From: an uncultured Oscillospiraceae bacterium
GTDB lineage: Bacteria; Bacillota; Clostridia; Oscillospirales; Acutalibacteraceae
Direction of reading: 5' to 3'
DNA: 64,000 nt
Assembly (NCBI GenBank): GCA_902492455.1
Contig: CABULH010000007.1
Coordinates: 1 to 64,000 of the forward strand
Each line of letters starts with the position of its first letter. Positions within the stretch are counted from its first letter, which is position 1. Position numbers and translations under genes: made by a program. The notes below the pieces were generated by a model. It was given only the letters and a program-made list of their open reading frames with translations. It did no database searches and had not been told where the DNA came from. Shown here one piece after another: positions 35,062 through 44,000 of the stretch.

Positions 35062-35616
35062 ATGGAACAGGTGTTTAAAACTGCGGAAGAAAAGATGAAC
35101 AAGACGGTGAATGCTCTTCTGGGGGAGTACGCCTCCATTCGGGCGGGCCGTGCCAATCCCAATGTGCTGGATAAGGTGACAGTGGAATATTACGGCGTTC
35201 CCACACCGGTAAACCAGGTAGCGGCGGTATCCGTTCCGGAGGCTCGTACCCTGCTGATTCAGCCCTGGGATAAAAGCACTTTGAAGCTGATTGAAAAGGC
35301 AATCCTCACTTCGGATATTGGCTTGAACCCGCAGAATGACGGGTCTGTTTTGCGTCTGATCTTTCCGCCGCTGACCGAGGAACGCCGGCGGGAGTTGGTG
35401 AAGGGTGTTTATAAATACAGCGAGGAAGCAAAAATCGCGGTGCGTTCCATTCGGCGCGACGCCATGGAAAAGCTTAAAGATATGAAGAAAAAATCCGAGA
35501 TTACCGAGGATGATCTGAAAAACGCTGAAAAGAAGATGCAGGACCTTACCGATAAATTCTGCAAAGAGATTGACGGCACGGCCGCTGTCAAAGAAAAGGA
35601 GATCATGGAAATCTAA
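35062..35616 (+). CDS. frr: ribosome recycling factor
   Basis: A 184-residue factor that with EF-G splits the post-termination ribosome. Family features include the SIRAGRANPNVLDKVTVEYYG segment of helix 1 and the PPLTEERRRELVK motif near residue 105. The length is normal. It follows pyrH by 31 bases with a GGAGGTAAGGG site. A hairpin repeat follows the stop codon before uppS. Confidence 0.96.
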   Translation: MEQVFKTAEEKMNKTVNALLGEYASIRAGRANPNVLDKVTVEYYGVPTPVNQVAAVSVPEARTLLIQPWDKSTLKLIEKAILTSDIGLNPQNDGSVLRLIFPPLTEERRRELVKGVYKYSEEAKIAVRSIRRDAMEKLKDMKKKSEITEDDLKNAEKKMQDLTDKFCKEIDGTAAVKEKEIMEI

Positions 35617-35621
35617 AAAAG

Positions 35622-35658
35622 AGGGCTGCTGCAGAATGAAGCATTTTGCGGCAGCCCT
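35622..35658. repeat. palindromic repeat, copy 1 (GGCTGCTGCA type)
   Basis: A 16-pair hairpin (AGGGCTGCTGCAGAAT with ATTTTGCGGCAGCCCT) flanked by A runs on both sides. It lies between two plus-strand genes, yet only the minus strand carries a T run after it, so it is not a normal terminator for frr. A closely related palindrome is at 57451-57489. Likely a small dispersed palindromic element. Confidence 0.6.
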
Positions 35659-35747
35659 TCAAAAAAGACTCCTGCGTCGGTATACGCGGGAGTTCGCCAT
35701 GTTGGAGAGAAGAGCACGCCTTCCGGCGGCGTGATAGGAGTAACAGC

Positions 35748-36494
35748 ATGTTTTTTGAGAAGAAAAAAACACCAGTGCCGCCAGTGGACAAGAGCGTTTT
35801 GCCTGTACACATCGGCATTATCATGGACGGCAACGGCCGCTGGGCAAAAAAACGCGGTTTGCCGAGGCAGGCGGGACATGCCGCCGGCGCACAGGTTTTT
35901 CGTAAAATTACCAAATATTGTGAAAAAATAGGGATACAATATCTCACGGTATATGCCTTTTCCACCGAGAATTGGAGCCGCCCCAAGGATGAGGTGGATG
36001 CGATTATGAATCTCCTGCGGGAATACCTGCGGGAGTCTTTGAAAGATTTTCAGTCCGAAAACATCCGTACCCGCTTTATTGGTGATTTTACACCGTTGGC
36101 GGACGATATCCGTGAACTGATGCGTGAAGCTGAAGAGTCCACTGCTCATAAAACCGGAATGACCCTGAATATTGCCATCAATTACGGTGGACGTCTGGAG
36201 ATCGCCCAGGCCGCGCGCAGTCTGGCGGAAGATGTGAAAAAGGGAACGCTTCGTCCGGGGGATATTACGGAAGAGCTGCTTTCACGGCGGATCTATACGG
36301 CCGGACAGCCGGATCCTGATCTGATTCTGCGTCCCAGCGGGGAATACCGAACCTCCAATTTCCTGCTCTGGCAGTCCGCTTATGCGGAATATGTGTTTAT
36401 GGAGGAGATCCTGTGGCCGGATTTTACAGCGGCGGATCTGGATCGGGCGATAGCGGAATATTCCCGTCGGAACCGGCGTTTCGGCGGTCTTTGA
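35748..36494 (+). CDS. uppS: undecaprenyl diphosphate synthase (isoprenyl transferase)
   Basis: A 248-residue cis-prenyltransferase that makes the C55 lipid carrier for cell-wall synthesis. The catalytic aspartate is D27 in IIMDGNGRWAKKRG, with the FSTENWSRP segment and the C-terminal DLILRPSGEYRTSNFLLWQ motif. I start at 35748 with TAGGAG seven bases upstream; the frame extends further upstream without conservation. The 130-base gap from frr holds three hairpins. Confidence 0.95.
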   Translation: MFFEKKKTPVPPVDKSVLPVHIGIIMDGNGRWAKKRGLPRQAGHAAGAQVFRKITKYCEKIGIQYLTVYAFSTENWSRPKDEVDAIMNLLREYLRESLKDFQSENIRTRFIGDFTPLADDIRELMREAEESTAHKTGMTLNIAINYGGRLEIAQAARSLAEDVKKGTLRPGDITEELLSRRIYTAGQPDPDLILRPSGEYRTSNFLLWQSAYAEYVFMEEILWPDFTAADLDRAIAEYSRRNRRFGGL

Positions 36495-36573
36495 TCCTCA
36501 TTTCAATGAGGAAAAGTAGGAGGGTTTCCCGGCGGATGCAGCCGGGAAGGCCGGGAAAGGCTGGGTTACACAT

Positions 36574-37416
36574 ATGAAAGCGCGAATTTTAACGGGAGTA
36601 ATCGGAGCGGCATTGGCTCTTGTGGTGCTGATTCTGCTTCCGCCGATTTTTCTGAATATTGCCATGGCGCTGATCTGCGGTTTGGCTATGTATGAGATGC
36701 TGATTGTTACCCGCTTTGTCGGCCATCGAGGCCTGGTGGCTGCCGCTATGACCTTTTCCATCCTGTCGCCTTTTTTGCTGGTGTTGGACCGCGGACGTCC
36801 TGCAGTGGCGGCGGTACTGGTTTACTGTATCGTATTGGTCGTAATCCAGATCATCTATCATGACAGCCTGAAGGTAGAGCGGACAGGATTTGTATTTTTT
36901 GTTTCCATTTTGGTTCCGGTTTCCATTTCCTGCTTGGCCTATCTGCGTCCCATGAGCGGACGTGGAGATGACCGCGACGGTTTATTTTATGTCTTTCTCG
37001 CTATAGTGATGGCTTGGCTGTGCGATATCGGCGCTTATTTTATTGGTACCTTTTTCGGCAAGCACAAGCTATGTCCCAAAATCAGTCCCAAGAAGACTGT
37101 GGAGGGGCTGATTGGCGGTTTTGTGGTATCGGTGGGATGCAGTGTGCTGGCTGGATACCTTTATCAGTTGTATCTGAACCATATGGGAATTGCCGCCACG
37201 GTAAATCTCTGGCAGGTGGCGCTGCTGGCGCTGATCTGTGCGCCGCTGTCGGTATTGGGTGATCTGCTGGCATCCATTATTAAACGCCAGTGCCAGGTGA
37301 AAGATTTCGGCCACATCATGCCGGGACACGGCGGTATTATGGATCGATTCGACAGCCTGATGTTTGTAGCACCCCTTACTCTGCTGACAGTACAGTATTT
37401 TCCGCTGGTGTATTAA
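36574..37416 (+). CDS. cdsA: phosphatidate cytidylyltransferase
   Basis: A 280-residue integral membrane enzyme that makes CDP-diacylglycerol. Eight or so hydrophobic segments fill the protein. The signature near the C-terminus reads SIIKRQCQVKDFGHIMPGHGGIMDRFDSL, with the earlier KKTVEGLIGG motif. The binding site is weak (AAAGG about 13 bases from the ATG). It lies between uppS and dxr as in most Firmicutes. Confidence 0.94.
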   Translation: MKARILTGVIGAALALVVLILLPPIFLNIAMALICGLAMYEMLIVTRFVGHRGLVAAAMTFSILSPFLLVLDRGRPAVAAVLVYCIVLVVIQIIYHDSLKVERTGFVFFVSILVPVSISCLAYLRPMSGRGDDRDGLFYVFLAIVMAWLCDIGAYFIGTFFGKHKLCPKISPKKTVEGLIGGFVVSVGCSVLAGYLYQLYLNHMGIAATVNLWQVALLALICAPLSVLGDLLASIIKRQCQVKDFGHIMPGHGGIMDRFDSLMFVAPLTLLTVQYFPLVY

Positions 37417-37438
37417 GCGAATATTCGGAGGCGAGGCA

Positions 37439-38623
37439 ATGACTCCAGAGGCGGCAAGGATGGATAAAAAAAACAGGCGGCTGGTTATATTGGGTTCCAC
37501 CGGCTCCATCGGCCTGCAGGCGCTGGATGTGGCGGAGAAGCTGGGATATCCCATCGCCGCATTGGCTGCCGGCTCACAGGTAAAGGAGATGGAGCGGCAA
37601 ATCCGGATGTATCGTCCTCAATTGGCGGTATTATATAATGCGGAAGCGGCGAAGGACCTCGAGAACCGTGTGCGGGATTTGCCGGTGACCGTGTTATCCG
37701 GGATAGAAGGGTTGTGCGCCGCGGCATCTTTGGAAGAGTCGGATATGGTGCTCAACGCGGTGGTGGGCATGGTGGGATTGCTGCCCACCCTGGCCGCAAT
37801 CGAGGCGGGCAAAGATGTGGCTTTGGCAAACAAAGAAACGCTGGTGGCAGGCGGTGCTTTTGTCACGGAAGCTGTTGCCAGCAAGGGGGTCAAACTGCTG
37901 CCGGTGGACAGTGAGCATTCGGCGATCTTTCAATGCCTGCAGGGGGCGCCGCCATCCAACAGAGCTCTTCACAAATTGATTTTAACGGCATCTGGCGGAC
38001 CTTTCTTCGGGCGCACAGCAGAACAGTTGGAACAGGTGACTTTGGCCGACGCACTGAAGCATCCCAATTGGAGCATGGGAGCGAAAATTACCATTGATTC
38101 CGCTACCATGATGAATAAGGGGCTGGAACTAATCGAAGCGCGTTGGCTTTTCGATGTGCCGCCGGAACAGATTGAAATCGTAATCCATAGGGAAAGTGTG
38201 GTGCATTCCCTGATTGAATATAATGATTTTTCGGTGATTGCCCAGCTTGGCGTACCGGATATGCGTATTCCTATCCAGTATGCACTGACCTATCCGGAAC
38301 GGGTTCCCTCACCGGTTAAACAGCTACGGCTGGCGCAATGGAAAAATCTGACCTTTTATGAGCCGGACAATACTGCTTTCCCCGCTATGAACATCTGTCG
38401 GGAGGCGATTCGGCGGGGGGGGTTATATCCGGCCGCTGTCAATGCCGCCAACGAGGAAGCCGTGGCTTTATTCAGAGAAGAGCGCATTGGCTTCACCGCC
38501 ATTACCAAATTGGCAGAGCAGGTCCTTAGCCGCACACTTCCTCAGGCTGACAGTGTGGAAGATGTGCTGGAGGTTGACAGAGAAACCCGGCGCTTAACCA
38601 GAGAAATCTGCAATAAAATGTGA
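37439..38623 (+). CDS. dxr: 1-deoxy-D-xylulose 5-phosphate reductoisomerase
   Basis: A 394-residue NADPH enzyme of the MEP isoprenoid pathway. The nucleotide loop is ILGSTGSIGLQAL near residue 20, the metal and substrate residues are in PVDSEHSAIFQC and the ASGGPFFGR loop, and MNKGLELIEARWLF follows. The ATG at 37439 has a good GGAGGCGAGG site. Together with ispG downstream it shows the cell uses the MEP pathway, which supplies UppS. Confidence 0.96.
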   Translation: MTPEAARMDKKNRRLVILGSTGSIGLQALDVAEKLGYPIAALAAGSQVKEMERQIRMYRPQLAVLYNAEAAKDLENRVRDLPVTVLSGIEGLCAAASLEESDMVLNAVVGMVGLLPTLAAIEAGKDVALANKETLVAGGAFVTEAVASKGVKLLPVDSEHSAIFQCLQGAPPSNRALHKLILTASGGPFFGRTAEQLEQVTLADALKHPNWSMGAKITIDSATMMNKGLELIEARWLFDVPPEQIEIVIHRESVVHSLIEYNDFSVIAQLGVPDMRIPIQYALTYPERVPSPVKQLRLAQWKNLTFYEPDNTAFPAMNICREAIRRGGLYPAAVNAANEEAVALFREERIGFTAITKLAEQVLSRTLPQADSVEDVLEVDRETRRLTREICNKM

Positions 38624-38635
38624 GGTGACAACCGT

Positions 38636-39874
38636 TTGGGAATTATGATGTCGATTCTGTCGTTGATATTGAAGATACTGGTGGCCATTTTAATCTTTGG
38701 TCTGATAATTTTTGTCCATGAATTGGGACATTTTATTATGGCTAAGCTCATGGGCGTGAAGGTCAATGAATTCGCCATGGGTATGGGACCCAAGCTGCTG
38801 CAGTTCGGCAAAAAGGAAACCAAGTACACCCTGCGTCTTTTTCCTATCGGCGGTTTCTGCTCTATGGAGGGTGAGGATGAGGCAGGTGCCGGAGCTGTTG
38901 CGCTTCCCAAAAAGGAAGAACCGGCTGAGACGGCATTATTGGAGCCGTCCCTGGTGCTTCAGGAGCAGGAAACAGTAAAGCCAAAGAAGGAATCCCGGGC
39001 TTTTTGCGACAAGAAAGTTTGGCGGCGGGTGCTGATCGTTATCGCCGGCGCTACGATGAATCTGATTCTGGGATTTGTTTTGCTGGTGGTTTATTTTGGT
39101 CTCTGCACCATGCCCAACAGCCAGGGAGAACGTCTATATGCCACCACCACCATAGCCAAGCTGGAGGAAGAAGCCACCAGTTATCAATCCGGCCTGCGCG
39201 CTGGGGATGAGATTCTGAAGATCAATGGCAAAACGATATTCAGCGATCTGGATATGACCTCTATTCTGCAAAGCAGCAAAAGCGAAAACGGCAAGGCACA
39301 TTTTGAGATGGTGGTTCGCCGGGAGACGGATGGTAAGAAGCAGAAGGTAACCCTGCCGGATGTCACCTTTGATGTGAAAACCGATGAAGAGTCCGGAAGG
39401 ACTTACCTGGTATACGATTTCATTTTGCTGGGCGTGGAACAGGGGTTTGGTAATACCTTTGTTCAGGCGGCCAAATCCGAGTGCTCGGTGGCGCTGATGG
39501 TATGGCGTTCTCTTGGCGATATCATCACCGGCAATTTTAACCGCAACGATTTGGCAGGACCGGTGGGAACCGTAGACGTCATCGGCGATGTGGTACAGGA
39601 TGCGGTACAGCAGGAACACTGGCAGGTGGGATTGGGGAATCTGCTGTTTATGATTTCCTTGATTACCGTCAACGTAGGGGTATTCAACCTGCTGCCAGTC
39701 CCGGCATTGGACGGTGGCCGTCTGGTATTCCTGATCATCGAGGGTGTGACCAGGCACAAGGTTCCCGCTAAGTATGAGGGCTTAATTCATGCCATTGGCT
39801 TGATTTTGCTGCTGGTTTTAATGGTATTTGTAACCTTCGGAGATATCGGCCGTTTACTGCGGGGCGGCTGGTAA
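38636..39874 (+). CDS. rseP: site-2 membrane metalloprotease RseP-like
   Basis: A 412-residue zinc protease embedded in the membrane. HELGH at residues 28-32 and NLLPVPALDGGRL near residue 355 supply the zinc ligands, with a PDZ domain (about 160-250) between. A charged insert of about 40 residues (EEPAETALLEPSLVLQEQE region) precedes the second helix and is longer than usual. It starts with TTG, supported by GAGGTGA eight bases upstream. The family cleaves anti-sigma factors or remnant signal peptides; the substrate here is unknown. Confidence 0.93.
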   Translation: MGIMMSILSLILKILVAILIFGLIIFVHELGHFIMAKLMGVKVNEFAMGMGPKLLQFGKKETKYTLRLFPIGGFCSMEGEDEAGAGAVALPKKEEPAETALLEPSLVLQEQETVKPKKESRAFCDKKVWRRVLIVIAGATMNLILGFVLLVVYFGLCTMPNSQGERLYATTTIAKLEEEATSYQSGLRAGDEILKINGKTIFSDLDMTSILQSSKSENGKAHFEMVVRRETDGKKQKVTLPDVTFDVKTDEESGRTYLVYDFILLGVEQGFGNTFVQAAKSECSVALMVWRSLGDIITGNFNRNDLAGPVGTVDVIGDVVQDAVQQEHWQVGLGNLLFMISLITVNVGVFNLLPVPALDGGRLVFLIIEGVTRHKVPAKYEGLIHAIGLILLLVLMVFVTFGDIGRLLRGGW

Positions 39875-39888
39875 AACAGATGAGCTGA

Positions 39889-39934
39889 CAAGGGGATTCC
39901 CTGTGCGCGAACCGCGAACGGGCGGATCCCCTTG
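39889..39934 (+). other. hairpin between rseP and ispG
   Basis: CAAGGGGAT pairs with ATCCCCTTG across about 28 bases that include further pairing (GCGCGAACCGCG). No T run follows directly, so it is more likely a processing or leader structure than a strong terminator. Confidence 0.45.
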
Positions 39935-39973
39935 CTGCTATTTTCGCGGAGATCGGAAAGGACAGACCATGTC

Positions 39974-41026
39974 ATGATATCAAATCGAGAAACCCAAACC
40001 GTTTATGCCGGTAAAGTAGCTATTGGCGGCGGTCACCCGGTGACGGTTCAATCTATGCTGAATATCCCCGCCAGCGATGTGGAGGGCAACGTCGCGCAGG
40101 CCTGCCGGTTGGAAGCGGCGGGATGTGAATTGATCCGGGTGGCGGTTCCAGATAAGGAGGCCGTCAGATTGATCGGCGCTTTAAAGGAAGCCGTGCAGGT
40201 TCCTGTTGTGGCGGATATCCATTTTGATTACCGGCTGGCGTTGGAATGCGCCGCTGCCGGTGTGGATAAGATCCGAATCAATCCAGGGAATATTGGGGAT
40301 CAGGACCGGGTCAAGGCAGTGGCGAATGCCTGCAGAAATCGTCATATTCCCATTCGGATCGGCGTGAACGGCGGTTCCCTGGAAAAAGAAATATTGGCGA
40401 AATATGGCAGTCCCACCGCTGAGGCGCTGCGGGACAGCGCTCTGTATCATGCCTCCTTGTTAGAGCGATTCGACTTTACCGATATCATCCTTTCCATGAA
40501 ATCTTCCGATGTGCCCACCATGGTGCGGGCTTATGAATTAGCGGCGGAAGCCAGCAGTTATCCGCTCCACCTGGGGGTGACCGAGGCGGGAACGGAAAGG
40601 ATGGGGCTGCTGAAATCCGCGGCGGGAATCGGTTCATTGCTGCTCCACGGTATCGGGGACACGATTCGGATTTCCTTGACGGCAGATCCGGAGCAAGAGG
40701 TGAAGGCTGGCATCGATCTGCTGCACGCCATTGGAATGCGCCAGTCGGGAGCCAGGCTGATTTCCTGTCCCACCTGCGGCCGTACCGCAGTGAATCTGAT
40801 CGGCATTGCGGCGGAGGTGGAACAGCGGCTGAAAAGCGTGAACAAGCCTATTACAGTAGCGGTGATGGGCTGCGTCGTCAATGGGCCGGGAGAAGCTCGG
40901 GAAGCTGATGTGGGGCTGGCCGGCGGCAAAGGAAAGGTGGCCATCTTCCGTAAAGGAGAGGTAGTGCGCACGGTGGAGGAAAGCCGAGCGGTAGAGGAAC
41001 TGATGCGGGAGATTGAGACTTTATGA
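39974..41026 (+). CDS. ispG: 4-hydroxy-3-methylbut-2-en-1-yl diphosphate synthase (flavodoxin)
   Basis: A 350-residue iron-sulfur enzyme of the MEP pathway. The cluster cysteines are in ISCPTCGRTAVNL and MGCVVNGPGEAREAD, with the glutamate ligand in the latter. The N-terminal barrel starts with the substrate loop HPVTVQSMLN. The start at 39974 gives the family length, with GGAAAGGA upstream. It lies between rseP and polC. Confidence 0.96.
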   Translation: MISNRETQTVYAGKVAIGGGHPVTVQSMLNIPASDVEGNVAQACRLEAAGCELIRVAVPDKEAVRLIGALKEAVQVPVVADIHFDYRLALECAAAGVDKIRINPGNIGDQDRVKAVANACRNRHIPIRIGVNGGSLEKEILAKYGSPTAEALRDSALYHASLLERFDFTDIILSMKSSDVPTMVRAYELAAEASSYPLHLGVTEAGTERMGLLKSAAGIGSLLLHGIGDTIRISLTADPEQEVKAGIDLLHAIGMRQSGARLISCPTCGRTAVNLIGIAAEVEQRLKSVNKPITVAVMGCVVNGPGEAREADVGLAGGKGKVAIFRKGEVVRTVEESRAVEELMREIETL

Positions 41027-41066
41027 TGATCGGCCTTCTTTCCAACAGAAAGGAATGTCCAAAAAG

Positions 41067-44000
41067 ATGAGCAATCCTACTTTTGAACAGGTATTCGGTT
41101 CCCTTCTGCGGGATAAAGGGACGCTGGAATCCCTTGCCAGCGCGCAGGTTGGGGGAATAGAGCTGGATAAAGCCGACAGCTGGCTGACGGTGCGGCTGCA
41201 ATTTGATCATTTTGTAGAATTTGGAGCGGTAGCTGCGGCAGAAAAGGCTGTGGCAGCGGCTCTCTCTTTGCGTACAGCAGAATTCCTGCCTGTTTATCCG
41301 GCGGATTCGCTGACGGAAGCCTGCTTTCCTACTGTGGTGGAATTTCTGCGCCGCCGCAGTGCGGCTGTGAATGGTACCTTCAATGACGCCGAGTATCGGC
41401 TGGAAGGGGATCATCTTACCATTGTTCTGCATCATGGCGGTTCCAACGTATTGAAAGCGACAAAAACCGACAGCCTGCTGGAACAGCTGCTGCGGGAGAT
41501 GTTCGGAAGGCGGATTACGCTCACGCTTGATGGTGAGACGGAGATAGATACTAAAAGCGACGCCTATCAGGCGATGGTGAAGGAAGGGGAGGCTCAGGCC
41601 GCCAAGGCCGCGGCGGAGGCCGTTGCTCATGCGGCAGCTGCGGCTCCGCCTCCAATGCCAGGAGCATCGGCTCAGGCCGCGCCTAAGCCCAAAGCGCCTG
41701 TTAATGCGGACAAGCCGCCGGAGGATGGGCTGCCGGTGTATCTGGATACCGCCCGCCCCTTGTTTGGCGGGCCCATTCGGGAAAGGCCCACTCCGTTGCG
41801 CTCTTTGGAGCCGGATGGCAGCACGGTCACTGTATGGGGCGAGGTTTTCGGGTATGAGACCCGCGCTTTTCGAGACGGCGTCAAGGTTCGGCATACTTTC
41901 CACATCACCGACCGCACCAACTCCATAACCGTCACCATCTGGGTTGATCAGAATAGGGCCAGAGACAAGGATAAGAAAGAGGCTTTGGCGGAATTCAAGG
42001 ACGGTATGTGTGTTCTCATCAGCGGGATCTATGAGTATGACGACTTTGCCAAGAACAATATCCTTACCCCCAAAGCCATGTCTATTGTCGCCAAATACGT
42101 CAAAAAAGATCTGGCAAAAGAAAAGCGGGTAGAACTGCATCTCCACTCCAAAATGTCCTCCATGGATGGTATCAGCAACGCGGAGGATATGATTCTGCGG
42201 GCGGCTTCCTGGGGGCATCAAGCTATTGCCATCACCGATCACGGTGTGGTGCAGGCTTTCCCGGAAGCGATGAACGCAGCGGCGAAAGCCAAGAAAAAAG
42301 GGTTGAATATCAAGATTCTCTACGGTGTAGAGGCTTATTACATAAACGATAGTATTCCGGTGGTGGACGGCCAGGCGGATGAAGAACTGGACGGCGAATT
42401 CATCGTCTTTGATACCGAAACCACCGGCCTCAGCGCTCAAAACGACCGGTTGACGGAAATCGGCGCTGTCAGGATGAAAAACGGCGAAATACTGGAGGAG
42501 TTCGATACTTTTGTCAATCCTGAACGGCCGATTCCTCCCAAAATCACCGAGCTGACTGGTATCAATGACGATATGGTGCGGGACGCGCCGAAGGAAAAGG
42601 AAGCCTTGGAGGCATTTTACGCCTTCTGCGGAGATTGCCGGGTGCTGGTGGCTCACAACGCGCCATTTGACGCATCCTTTATCCGGGCCGCAGCCGGACG
42701 CAGCGGCTTGGATTATCCGTATTCCACGGTGGATACCGTCGCTATCTGCCGTGCCCTCTATCCTGGGCTGAAGAATCACAAGCTGGATACAGTAGCCAAT
42801 CACCTCAAACTGGATCCCTTCAATCACCATCGCGCCTGCGACGACGCCCGGGTACTGGCGCAGATCTTCCAGCATCTGATCAAGGACATGAAGGAAACCA
42901 GGAATATCGAATCGGTAGGGGGGATCAACACCCTTCTTTCCGGCGTGGATACCCGCAAGGTCCGTCCCTATCATCTGATTATCCTGGCAAAAAATCTGAC
43001 GGGATTAAAAAATCTCTATAAGCTGGTTTCTTGGTCCCATCTGCACAACTATTATAAAAGACCCCGGATTACCAAGACAAAGCTGCAGGAATATCGGGAA
43101 GGGCTTATTATCGGCAGTGCCTGTGAACAGGGCGAACTCTTCAAGGCGGTGCTGGAAGGCAAACCTTTTGGTACGCTGCTGGATATCGCCAAGTTTTATG
43201 ATTTCCTGGAGATTCAGCCTCTGGGCAACAACCGCTTCATGCTGCGGGAAGGGATCGCCCGAGACGAGGAACAGCTCAAGGACTTCAACCGCACCATTGT
43301 GCGGTTGGGGGAAAAGCTGAATATTCCTGTATGCGCCACTTGTGACGTCCATTTCATGGATCCTGAAGACGAGGTTTATCGCCGTATTCTGATGGCAGGT
43401 CAGGGCTTCAGCGACGCAGACCAACAAGCTCCCCTTTATCTGCGCACTACGGAGGAGATGCTGAAGGAATTTGACTATCTCGGTAAGGAAAAAGCCTATG
43501 AGGTGGTGGTGACAAACACCAATCGCATTGCCGATCTGGTGGACAATTTCCGTCCAATCCCCGAAGGCACTTTCCCTCCTCACATCGATGGAGCTGACCA
43601 GCAGCTGGAAGAGATCACTTGGGGCCGGGCCAAGGAAATTTACGGCGATCCGGTACCGGAGCTGGTTGCCAAGCGGCTGGACCGTGAATTGACATCCATC
43701 ATCAAGCACGGCTTCGCCGTGCTGTACATGATCGCCCAGAAGCTGGTGAAAAACTCAGTGGACAACGGCTATCTGGTAGGATCCCGGGGATCGGTGGGGT
43801 CCTCCTTTGTGGCGAACATGGCCGGTATCTCCGAAGTTAATCCACTGGCGCCTCATTATGTCTGCAAGAAGTGCAAGTATTCCGAATTTTTCACCGACGG
43901 CTCGGTGGGATCGGGTTTTGATCTGCCGGATAAAAATTGTCCTGTCTGCGGTGAACCTCTAATGCGGGATGGGCATGAGATTCCTTTTGAAACCTTCCTG

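Noticed and set aside
40878..42974. A 698-codon open frame on the minus strand across ispG and polC
   Set aside because: It is antisense to well-conserved genes, has no recognisable motif, and follows from the codon bias of the plus-strand genes.
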